From contig JBCCJI010000019.1 of assembly GCA_039027855.1 (NCBI GenBank), forward strand, positions 1-64,000: a stretch of DNA of 64,000 bases, in the 5' to 3' direction. This document shows, piece by piece, positions 32,479-41,094 of the stretch. A program made the position numbers and the translations under genes. Position 1 is the stretch's first letter, and the number at the start of each line of letters is the position of its first letter. Source of the DNA: Thermohalobaculum sp039027855 (GTDB lineage: Bacteria; Pseudomonadota; Alphaproteobacteria; Rhodobacterales; Rhodobacteraceae). The notes under the pieces are model-generated. The model had not been told where the DNA came from and ran no database searches. It was given only the letters and a program-made list of their open reading frames with translations.

Positions 32479-35406
32479 ATGACACGGTTTGTCGGCGAGG
32501 ACACGACCCTGCCGCGCGTCCATGACCTTGAGCGCGGCGTGGCGGCGCTGGCGGCTCTCGACGGTCCGTTGGCCGAGGGAGCGGGCGCCGCGCTGATCGA
32601 AGGGGCGGCAGGGTCGTCCCCGTTCCTCGCCCGCCTGATCGCGCGCGAGGGGGCCTGGCTCAGCGACCAGGCCGACCGGACACCTGAGCGGATCCTCGAT
32701 GATCTGCGGCGCTCGACCATCGAGGCTGTGGAAGGGGCCGACCGGGCCGCGGTCATGCGCGCGCTTCGCGGGCTCCGCAGCCGCTCGGCGCTGGTCATCG
32801 CGCTGGCCGATCTTGGCGGTGCCTTTCCGCTCGCCGCGACCACCGGCGCGCTGACAGCACTGGCCACGACCGCGCTCGACATCGCCATCTCGCATCTGTT
32901 GCCCAATGCCCGTCTGCCACACCGTCTGCCCGCAGACGAACAAGAAGCAGAGGGCCATGGCTATGCGGTGATCGGCATGGGAAAGCTGGGCGCGGGAGAG
33001 CTCAACTACTCCTCCGACATCGACCTGATCTGCCTCTTCAATCAAGATGCCTATCCGCCGAGCGATGAGGGCGAGGCGCGCGCCGCCTTCATCCGCATGA
33101 CCCGGGCCATCGTCGACATGCTGTCGGCCCAGACGGCCGAGGGCTACGTGTTCCGCACCGATCTGCGCCTCAGGCCCAGACCCTCCAGCCTGCCGGTCTG
33201 CCTGTCGATGGCCGCAGCCGAGCGCTATTACGAGGCCGAGGGCCGCACCTGGGAGCGGGCGGCCCATGTGAAGGCCGCGGCAAGCGCTGGCGACCGGGCG
33301 GCGGGTGCTGCGTATCTCGCGCGTCTTGCCCCATTTGTCTGGCGCCACTCGCTGGATTTCTACGCGCTCGAAGAGGTCCAGGGCCTGCTGGGCCAGATCC
33401 GCGCCAAGGCCGGCGCCCATGCGACGCCAGCGCCTGACGCGGTGCCGGGGACCGATATCAAGCGCGCGCCCGGCGGCATCCGTGAGATCGAGCTTTTCGT
33501 GCAGACGCGCCAGTTGATCCTGGGCGGGCGCAATCCGGCACTGCGGTCGCCCACGACGCTGGGGGCGCTCGACGCTTTGGCCGGAGCGGGCGAGATCCCG
33601 GTGGAGGCAGCGCGGCAGCTGGCCGAGGATTACGTTGCGCACCGGATGCTGGAGCACCGCATGCAGATGGTGGAAGATGCCCAGACCCACACCATGCCGA
33701 CCGCTGAGACCGCGCGCGCGCGTCTTGCAGCGCTCTGCGGCCTAGCTGACGCCAGCGCGCTTGAACGCGACGTTGCAGCACGGCTGGAGCGGGTGCACCG
33801 CCTTGCCCAAGAGACGCTCGGCCCGCCCCGGCCGGTGCGCCGACCGCGCTTAAACAGCGCCGATCAGTCGGCCCTAGCCGAGGCGGGGTTCGCCCAACCC
33901 GACGACGCGGCCCGCCTGCTTGGCCGCTGGCGCAGCGGGCATGTGGCGGCGACCCGGTCGTCCCGTGCGCGCACCCTCTACGAGACGCTGGAGCCACGGT
34001 TGATCTCGGGTCTGTCGGGCGCGGCGAGCCCCGACGACGCGTTGAACGCCTTCGAGCGGTTCATCGATGGGCTGCCCGCCGGCGTGCAGGTCTTCTCGCT
34101 GCTCTCGGCCAACCCGGGGCTGATGACGGTGCTGATCGACGTGATGGCCGCCAGCCCGCCGCTCGCACAGCATCTCGGCCGCAACCCGGCTGCGCTGGAG
34201 GCGCTGATCGCACGGGATTTCTTCGACAGGCCGCCCGGTCGTGACACCGCCACCGCGGGGCTGGAGGGCGAGTTGGCGGGCATCGACGATCTGGAACGTG
34301 CGCTCGACCGGGCGCGGGTCTGGATGCACGAATCGCATTTCCGGATTTCGGTGCAGGTACTGCGCGGCAGGCTGGATGCCAGCGATGCCGGGCGCGCCTA
34401 TTCCGCCGTCGCCGATGCCTGTCTGGCCGGGTTGGCCCCGCGCGTCGCCGGCGACATGGCGCGGCGCTATGGCTTGCCACCCGGCCGCGGCATGGTGGTC
34501 CTCGCGCTCGGCAAGCTCGGCACCCAAGAAATGACGTCGGGCTCGGATCTCGACCTCATCACCGTTTATGACGCCGGCGCCGCCGAGCAGTCCGAGGGGC
34601 AAAAGCCCCTCGCGCCAGCGGCCTATTATCCGCGCCTGACCAAAGCGCTGGTCTCGGCGCTCACGGCGCCCACGGCAGAAGGTCGACTCTACGAAGTAGA
34701 CATGCGCCTGCGCCCCTCGGGCCGGTCGGGGCCGGTCGCCGTCTCGCTGGCAAGCTTCCGGCGCTACAATGCGGAGGAGGCGGCGGTCTGGGAACATATG
34801 GCGTTATCGCGGGCCCGCGTCGTGGCAGTGCTGCCAGGCGATATGGGCCACGATGCCGCAACGGCACTCGCCGCCGATGTCCGCGCCGTCATCGCCAAGG
34901 CCATGGCCGCGCGCGCGTCGACGCCCGCGGAGACCATGGCCGAAGCCGCCGCCATGCGTGCCCGCCTGATCGAGGCGCACGGCACCGAACGGGGCCGGCC
35001 CTGGATACTGAAATACGCCGCCGGCGGCGTGATGGAGATCGAGTTTCTCGCGCAGGCGGGCGGCCTCGTCACCCATCAGCCGGCACCCCTGCCCGCTTCG
35101 GCACTGCTCCTACGCCTGGCCCGGGATGGCTGGCTCGCCACCGAGGATGCCGACCTGCTGAGCGAGGCCTTGGCGCTGATGCAGATGCTGCAACAGGTGG
35201 AGCGGGCCGCGCTGGATCGGCCGACAGGTCGCGATGCGTTTGGGCCATGCCTCGAAAGCGCGATGTGCCGCGCAACGGGTGCGGCGGATTTCGATGTGCT
35301 GGAAGACCGTCTGCGGCGCCTACAGGCAGATGCCGCGCGGATCGCCGAGGCGCGTCTGCCGCTTCCCGCGGACGGAGCGACCGATACCGCGGCGCCGGAT
35401 GTCTGA
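32479..35406 (+). CDS. glnE: Bifunctional glutamine synthetase adenylyltransferase/adenylyl-removing enzyme
   Basis: 975 aa, full length. It adenylylates (inactivates) and deadenylylates glutamine synthetase under control of PII. Two nucleotidyltransferase domains are visible: IGMGKLGAGELNYSSDIDLI (~164-183, deadenylylase half) and ALGKLGTQEMTSGSDLDLITV (~675-694, adenylylase half), each with the S-D-x-D metal site. A helical linker and a C-terminal PII-responsive helical domain are also present. It begins 70 bp after the PaaG-like gene, so may share its transcript. Confidence 0.96.
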   Translation: MTRFVGEDTTLPRVHDLERGVAALAALDGPLAEGAGAALIEGAAGSSPFLARLIAREGAWLSDQADRTPERILDDLRRSTIEAVEGADRAAVMRALRGLRSRSALVIALADLGGAFPLAATTGALTALATTALDIAISHLLPNARLPHRLPADEQEAEGHGYAVIGMGKLGAGELNYSSDIDLICLFNQDAYPPSDEGEARAAFIRMTRAIVDMLSAQTAEGYVFRTDLRLRPRPSSLPVCLSMAAAERYYEAEGRTWERAAHVKAAASAGDRAAGAAYLARLAPFVWRHSLDFYALEEVQGLLGQIRAKAGAHATPAPDAVPGTDIKRAPGGIREIELFVQTRQLILGGRNPALRSPTTLGALDALAGAGEIPVEAARQLAEDYVAHRMLEHRMQMVEDAQTHTMPTAETARARLAALCGLADASALERDVAARLERVHRLAQETLGPPRPVRRPRLNSADQSALAEAGFAQPDDAARLLGRWRSGHVAATRSSRARTLYETLEPRLISGLSGAASPDDALNAFERFIDGLPAGVQVFSLLSANPGLMTVLIDVMAASPPLAQHLGRNPAALEALIARDFFDRPPGRDTATAGLEGELAGIDDLERALDRARVWMHESHFRISVQVLRGRLDASDAGRAYSAVADACLAGLAPRVAGDMARRYGLPPGRGMVVLALGKLGTQEMTSGSDLDLITVYDAGAAEQSEGQKPLAPAAYYPRLTKALVSALTAPTAEGRLYEVDMRLRPSGRSGPVAVSLASFRRYNAEEAAVWEHMALSRARVVAVLPGDMGHDAATALAADVRAVIAKAMAARASTPAETMAEAAAMRARLIEAHGTERGRPWILKYAAGGVMEIEFLAQAGGLVTHQPAPLPASALLLRLARDGWLATEDADLLSEALALMQMLQQVERAALDRPTGRDAFGPCLESAMCRATGAADFDVLEDRLRRLQADAARIAEARLPLPADGATDTAAPDV

Positions 35407-35435
35407 CCTCGCCACTGCCCGCAGTCAGCGGGGGT

Positions 35436-35921
35436 TCAACGGATCTCCGGTGCGAGCGACCAGACCCGCTCATTCGCCTCGGGCAAGCGGTTGCGCGAGA
35501 TCTCGACGCCGAGCCTTGCGGCACCTTCGAGCCGGTCGAGCTTGGCAATGCTGAGATGCACGCGCCTCGCGCGCGGGTCGGTGAGCACCGCATCGGCCAG
35601 CCGCTCGGCATAAGTCTCCAGCAACACGATGCGCGGACCCTCGGCGATCTGATGGATCGCTTCGATGATCGTGTCGTAGTTGATCACCCGCTCGACCCGA
35701 TCATCCAGATGGGCGGTGTTACGCACCACCTCGACCACCACGTCGAACGACAGGCGCTGCGTCACGCCATACTCGCTCCGATAGGCGCCGATCTCGACCG
35801 CGATCACATAGTCGCGCAGATAGATGCGGTCGCTCGCGCCATCCGCTGGCACCGCATCGCCGGCCGGGGCATCGAGCCGCCCCGGCAGGAGCGCTTTCTC
35901 AACCATGCCCTCGATCCCCAT
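35436..35921 (-). CDS. folB: Dihydroneopterin aldolase
   Basis: 161 aa. It cleaves dihydroneopterin to 6-hydroxymethyl-dihydropterin in folate synthesis. The FolB core is IYLRDYVIAVEIGAYRSEYG, with Glu and Tyr of the family, VINYDTIIEAI, and VLLETYAERLADAV. An N-terminal ~30-residue extension may be partly untranslated. Convergent with glnE (29 bp apart). A second folate-related gene, folE2, is at the far end of the window but is not linked. Confidence 0.9.
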   Translation of the reverse strand: MGIEGMVEKALLPGRLDAPAGDAVPADGASDRIYLRDYVIAVEIGAYRSEYGVTQRLSFDVVVEVVRNTAHLDDRVERVINYDTIIEAIHQIAEGPRIVLLETYAERLADAVLTDPRARRVHLSIAKLDRLEGAARLGVEISRNRLPEANERVWSLAPEIR

Positions 35922-36134
35922 TCAGATGCCCGTATCGGGCAGGCCAGCCGGGCTTTGCCTCCGATCCACGGCACCGATCTGTCCAAAGCGCCGGTCACGA
36001 GGCCGTCATCGCCCAATCGCCCCACGCTTAGGCGACAAGGCGCGCCGGTGCCAGCCGTGAATGCGACACTCCACCCGCGACACGCGGCAGGGACTGGGCC
36101 GTGCCAACACAGCTAAAGCGCTGGCAGCCCGCGC

Positions 36135-36980
36135 TCAGCGCTGCGAGACGGCGGTCGGCAAGCGATAAAAGAGGTGCTCGCCGATCCGGGCGGTCTTCTG
36201 CAGACGCCGCGCCCAGGACGGAAGGACATGGTCGGCATGGTAATGCGTCGCCTGGCCGGTCAGCGTGCGCGGGCGACCTTCAAGCATCATCCAAGCGATC
36301 TTTCCGAGACGCTCATACATCTTGACCTCGGTGATCGTCTCGGCCTTGCCGTCGCAATTATACGAGAACTGGCAGGCGTTGAGGTTTTCAATCCCCTGGT
36401 TGATCACGCCGCAAACGCTGCCGGGATAGCGACGGCTGTCGACCCGGTTCAGGATCACTTCAGCGACCGCGATCTGGCCCACGACGCTCTCGCCGCGCGC
36501 TTCGAAGTACAACGCCTCGGCCAGGCAGGCCCATTCATCGCTCCGCTCGCCAACCTCGATCCGGTCGATCGCGTCGGCGTCGATCACGCCACCAGGATCG
36601 GCGATCAACAACTCGGTGATGGTCCGGCCATGGACTTCGTCGAGCAGCTCTGAGGCGCGCGCCCCGGCGCGCACCTGTTCGGCAAGCCGCGCCGTGCGGG
36701 CAACCCGGGCGGCCGGGCTCTCACCGACCTCAGGCATGGCGTCCGAGGGGGGCTGCGACAGGCGCAGGGTCAGTGTCTCGGCCAGCAACGAGGACATGCG
36801 GTCCTGTTCCTGGTCAAGCAGGCGCACCAGGCTGCCATCCGGCGCAGCGACCGCCGACACCTTCTCGGCGTCGATCACGCTGCGCCCGTCCGTGGCGACG
36901 GCGGAGGTGGCGGTGAGGCTCGCGGCTAGGGATATGACCGCGGTGACCGCGCTCAGAAAAGACCGACACATGGCAGGCAC
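36135..36980 (-). CDS. SleB-like cell wall hydrolase
   Basis: 281 aa. Signal peptide with FLSAVTAVISLAASLTATSAVA. The C-terminal hydrolase_2 domain has CLAEALYFEARGESVVGQIAVAEVILNR region with catalytic-type Glu in YFEARGE, RRYPGSVCGVI and FSYNCDG, ATHYHADHVLPSW. It is a periplasmic muralytic transglycosylase/amidase candidate. The middle part (~60-130) is coiled-coil-like. It is located upstream of folB with 213 bp between them. Confidence 0.9.
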   Translation of the reverse strand: MPAMCRSFLSAVTAVISLAASLTATSAVATDGRSVIDAEKVSAVAAPDGSLVRLLDQEQDRMSSLLAETLTLRLSQPPSDAMPEVGESPAARVARTARLAEQVRAGARASELLDEVHGRTITELLIADPGGVIDADAIDRIEVGERSDEWACLAEALYFEARGESVVGQIAVAEVILNRVDSRRYPGSVCGVINQGIENLNACQFSYNCDGKAETITEVKMYERLGKIAWMMLEGRPRTLTGQATHYHADHVLPSWARRLQKTARIGEHLFYRLPTAVSQR

Positions 36981-37237
36981 TCCAGTTCACGCTCTCCCAG
37001 CAGACAGCACGCCGCTTGTTTTTCTCGATGGGCTCAGACGCCCGGCGTCGCCGCAAAAACCAGTGTCGGATCGCGCGGCCGCGGGGCGAATGTCAAGGAA
37101 TTGGGCCGTCATGAGGGCTGCCGGGAGGCTGCGATGCGCCTTCTGCAAGGCAGGGCACACGTCACACGGCGCGATGGCACACGGATAAGCTGAAGTCGCG
37201 CCGCCTGTGTCAGCATGACACAACCTTCTGGCGATCC

Positions 37238-38219
37238 TTAGATTTTATCGAGTCTGGACTTCAACGCATCCAGAAAAACCGCTCCGTTCGTGAAGGGGTG
37301 GGCCTGATCGCGGTCGCCGGCGCGACTTTCGAACACACCGACCCCCCAGCGGCCGGTTTCTGCCCCTACGGCAAGACGCACCCAGCCCGCCGCCTGTTGG
37401 TGCCTTCGGGCGATTCTCCGGGCGTCATCGGTTGCCGCACAGCCTTCCACCGCCGCGACAAGCGCGCCGATCCCCGTCCCGGCCACGGCCGAGACGGCCA
37501 TCACCTCAACCGGGGCGCGGCCGGCGAGGCGCGGCATGGCGCCGAGCGCGCTCCGAAGGTCAGAGAGCGTGCGCTGCGCCACTGCGCCGGTATCGGCCTT
37601 GGTGACCGCGATCACATCGGGGATCTCAAGAACGCCCGCCTTCATCGCCTGCACGGCGTCGCCGGCGCCCGGCTGGGCGCAGAACAGGACAGCATCGACG
37701 ACGCCTGCGATTTCGGTCTCAGACTGGCCGACGCCCACGGTCTCGACGATCAAGCGGTCGAAGACCGCCCCCATCAGCACGAGCGCGGGAAAGGTCTGCT
37801 CGGCGATCCCGCCCAAGCGGTCGCGCGCCGCCATCGAGCGCACGAAAACGCCATCGTCGCCCGGATCGCGGCGGATACGCGTACGGTCGCCAAGGAGAGC
37901 GCCACCGCTGATGCGCGAGGAGGGGTCGACCGCGATGACCCCCACCCGCTGGCCGAGCGCGCGCCAATGGGCAATCAAGGCGTCAGTCAGGGTTGACTTG
38001 CCGACCCCGGGGGGGCCGGTCAGCCCGATCACAGTGGCGCGTTGACGCGACAGCGCCGCATCGAGCAGGGCCGCGGTGCCAGGCTCGGCTGCCCGCACCT
38101 CGATACGCGCCAGGGCACGGGCCAGCGCGGCCTTGCCCCCGGCGATTATGGCAGCGAGCACCGCGTCGGCATCGGCGGCCCCTGTCGCCCCGGCCAAGGC
38201 GGTGGCCGGCTCAGCCATT
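37238..38219 (-). CDS. meaB: MeaB GTPase, chaperone of methylmalonyl-CoA/ethylmalonyl-CoA mutase
   Basis: 326 aa. G3E-type GTPase: Walker A LTGPPGVGKSTLTDALI, VIAVDPSSRISGGALLGDRTRI, VETVGVGQSETEIAGVVD and VTKADTGAV. It protects and reactivates B12-dependent mutases; alphaproteobacteria need it in the ethylmalonyl-CoA pathway. ATG at 38219 lies 9 nt inside the end of ppdK, so it is coupled to it. The longer open frame upstream is a shadow of ppdK. No mutase gene is in the window. Confidence 0.95.
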
Positions 38220-40928
38220 GCTCGTGGCCGGTGCCGCCTCTTGCGCGCCAATGCTCGCCTGGGCCGCGGCGAGGCGCGCGATGGGCACGCGGTACGGCGA
38301 GCACGAGACGTAGTCGAAGCCACAGGCCTCGCAGAAAGCGACCGAGGCGGCATCGGCGCCCTGCTCACCGCAAAGCCCGATCGAGATCGACGGCTTGACC
38401 GCCCGTGCCCGATCCACGGCGAGCCGGATCAGCTCGCCCACGCCGTCGAGATCGAGGCTGTGGAACGGATCATGGGCAAAGACTTCCTGCGCCATGTAGT
38501 CGTGCATGAAACGCCCGGCGTCATCGCGGCTGAGGCCATAGGTCATCTGGGTCAGATCGTTCGTGCCGAAGGAAATGAAATCCGAGATCGCCGCGATATC
38601 GCCCGCCCGCAGACAGGCGCGCGGTGTCTCAAGCATCACGCCGACGCGGTAGTCGACCATGTCGTCATGCGCGGCACGCATGGCCTCCGCCACGGCGTCG
38701 ATGCGACTGCGCAGGATCTCAAGCTCGCGCACGGCGCTGATCAGCGGCACCATGATCTCGGGCACGATCGTCTCACCGGTCGTGCGCGCGGCGTCTATCG
38801 CCCCCTCAAAGATCGCGCGCACCTGCATCTCGTAGATCTCGGGATAGGCGATGCCGACGCGGCAGCCCCGCTTGCCGAGCATGGGGTTGAACTCCGCCAG
38901 CTCGCGAGCCCGCGCCAGCACATCGACCTCGGGCAGGCCGAGGGCCCGGCCAAGCTCCGCGATCTCCGCCTGACCGTGGGGCAGGAACTCATGCAGCGGC
39001 GGGTCGAGCAGGCGGATACAAACCGGCATCCCGCGCATCTCGCTGAAGAGCGTCGCGAAATCCGCGCGCTGCATCGGACCAAGCTCATCCAGTGCGGCCT
39101 GCCGATCGGCGGCGTTACCCGCAAGGATCATGCGCCGCACGGCCGAGATGCGCCCTTGCGGAAAAAACATGTGCTCGGTCCGGCAGAGGCCAATGCCCCC
39201 GGCCTCGAACCCGCGGGCCACCCGGGCATCCTGCCCGGTATCGGCATTGGCGCGCACGCCCATGCGCCGGTGCCCGTCCGCCCAGCCCATAAGACGGGCA
39301 AAGGCACCCGAGATCTCGGGTTGCCGAGTTGGCATGGCGCCGGCGATCACCTCGCCCGATCCGCCGTCAATGGTGATCACGTCGCCCGCCCCGAAGCGTC
39401 GGCCCTCGGCGGTCAGCAACGCCGGATCGGTGCGATCGAGACGGAGTGTCCTGGCGCCAACCACGCAAGGTTTGCCGAGCCCGCGCGCCACCACGGCCGC
39501 ATGGCTCGTCATGCCACCGCGCACGGTGACCACGGCACGGGCCGCATGCATGCCGCGGATGTCCTCGGGGCTGGTCTCCACAAGTGCGAGGATTGCGGCA
39601 CGGCCGGCAGCGGCTGCCGCCTCAGCCTCTTCGGGCGAGAACACCAGCGGGCCGTACGCTGCGCCCGGAGAAGCGCCGAGACCACGGGCCACAACGTCGC
39701 GCGGCGCTTTTTGGTCGATGGTCGGATGCAGATAGACCTCAAGCGCCGAGGGGTCGATCCGCCTCAACGCCTCGCGCTCCTCGATGGCGCCCGTCTCGCC
39801 AAGATCGACGGCGATGCGCACCGCAGCGCGCGCCGAGCGGCGGGCCCGACGCAACTCGGTGATCTGCAGATGCCCCCCATCCAACGTGAAATCGATCGAG
39901 AAGGCATCGCCGAGCGCTGCCTCCATCCGCTCCGCCGCGGCGGCGAGCTGGACGATTGCCGTCGGCTGCGCCTCCTCGAGCGCGGGGGTCCGCTGGCCAA
40001 GGGCCAGACGCTCGGCCACGGTGAGGACGCGCGGGGTACGCAGGCCCATCATCGCCTCTTCGCCCTGTGCCTCCTCGAGAAACCGTCCAGTCAGCCGGGC
40101 GGCGCCGGTATCCTCGTCGCGCGGCCAGGCGATCCCCGCACCCGACGGGCCACCGCCCTGCTGCCCTTCACCAAGCCCGATGGCCATCACCTGTATGATG
40201 ACCGGCAGCCCCGCGTCTTCGTCGCCGCCGCGGGCCATCCGACGCCTGCGGGCGCTGGCGCTCCGCCAGAGCGCCTGCATCCCCGCGATCCCCTCGGCGA
40301 TCTGATCCGGCGCCAGATCGGGAAGCGGGCGCCCGATATCGGCCGCCATGGCGCGACACTCGGCCGCCAGCCGCGCCAGCGCGGCCGTGTCGAGCTCGAT
40401 CTCGCTCTCCACACCGCAGCGACGCATGGCATCGTGCAGCGCGAACTCGAAATCCTCGTCGTCGAGCCCAGCTGCCCCCGCGGCCCAGTTCTGCGCCAGC
40501 CGACGCTCCAGATCGGCGGCAGCGCGGCGGCCATAGCGGGCCGCCAGCGCGCCGAGCGTGCCCGACACGATGCCGACATCGAGGATCGTGGGCACGATGG
40601 CACCGCCCCCACCCCCGCCGGACCCCTGCCCCGCAACGCCCGGCAGCGCTGAGGGTCGGATCGCAAGCAGGAGGGGTCCGTCCTCGTCGCCAAGACGGCT
40701 GCCGGTGATCGCCTCGAGCCGGACGATGCCTTCCGCCACGGCGGCGTCGCGGGCTTCGGGGTCGATTGCCGTGGCGGCATCGAGCACAAAGCCCGGCGGC
40801 ACCGGCAGGCCAAGCGCGGCGGCCTCGGCCAACAGCGCCGCCTTCTCGCCGAAGATCATCGGGTCGGGGGCCGCGATCTCGCTGACGCGTGCCCCGATCC
40901 AACCGGTGTTTCCCTGCATGACGTTCAT
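38211..40928 (-). CDS. ppdK: Pyruvate phosphate dikinase-like enzyme with degenerate ATP-grasp domain
   Basis: 905 aa. The central and C-terminal domains are PPDK-like: catalytic GGMTSHAAVVARGLGKPCVVG (His ~476), RTEHMFF, MLETPRACL, and the Cys-containing GLCGEQGAD. The N-terminal ATP-grasp half is unusual: the usual SVRSGARVSMPGMMDT region reads AIRPSALPGVAG then a run of six glycines (~100-109), and the usual LQTRNGKR is LQITELRRARR. It therefore may use another nucleotide or be a regulated paralogue. Its stop overlaps meaB by 9 nt. The nearby TCA and PHA genes suggest a role in the PEP-pyruvate node. Confidence 0.85.
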   Translation of the reverse strand: MNVMQGNTGWIGARVSEIAAPDPMIFGEKAALLAEAAALGLPVPPGFVLDAATAIDPEARDAAVAEGIVRLEAITGSRLGDEDGPLLLAIRPSALPGVAGQGSGGGGGGAIVPTILDVGIVSGTLGALAARYGRRAAADLERRLAQNWAAGAAGLDDEDFEFALHDAMRRCGVESEIELDTAALARLAAECRAMAADIGRPLPDLAPDQIAEGIAGMQALWRSASARRRRMARGGDEDAGLPVIIQVMAIGLGEGQQGGGPSGAGIAWPRDEDTGAARLTGRFLEEAQGEEAMMGLRTPRVLTVAERLALGQRTPALEEAQPTAIVQLAAAAERMEAALGDAFSIDFTLDGGHLQITELRRARRSARAAVRIAVDLGETGAIEEREALRRIDPSALEVYLHPTIDQKAPRDVVARGLGASPGAAYGPLVFSPEEAEAAAAAGRAAILALVETSPEDIRGMHAARAVVTVRGGMTSHAAVVARGLGKPCVVGARTLRLDRTDPALLTAEGRRFGAGDVITIDGGSGEVIAGAMPTRQPEISGAFARLMGWADGHRRMGVRANADTGQDARVARGFEAGGIGLCRTEHMFFPQGRISAVRRMILAGNAADRQAALDELGPMQRADFATLFSEMRGMPVCIRLLDPPLHEFLPHGQAEIAELGRALGLPEVDVLARARELAEFNPMLGKRGCRVGIAYPEIYEMQVRAIFEGAIDAARTTGETIVPEIMVPLISAVRELEILRSRIDAVAEAMRAAHDDMVDYRVGVMLETPRACLRAGDIAAISDFISFGTNDLTQMTYGLSRDDAGRFMHDYMAQEVFAHDPFHSLDLDGVGELIRLAVDRARAVKPSISIGLCGEQGADAASVAFCEACGFDYVSCSPYRVPIARLAAAQASIGAQEAAPATSNG

Positions 40929-41094
40929 GCATCGAGCCTAACCTTGCGCCGTCAGGGCTCAAGCGCCCCCATGGTATCGTAGGGATGCTGCGTCGCAACG
41001 TAGCACAGATGCGCCACCTCGGCCCTATTCGCTCCCGGGCTGGCGCCAGTGTCGCAAAGCACTGGACCGAAACGCCGCGCACTTCTCACGGGCG

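Noticed and set aside
32113..33690. 525-aa minus-strand open frame
   Set aside because: Antisense to the PaaG-like gene and glnE, whose protein motifs are clear.
38076..40652. 858-aa plus-strand open frame
   Set aside because: Lies fully antisense to ppdK and the start of meaB; composition (His/Arg/Gly-rich) is that of a GC-rich shadow frame.
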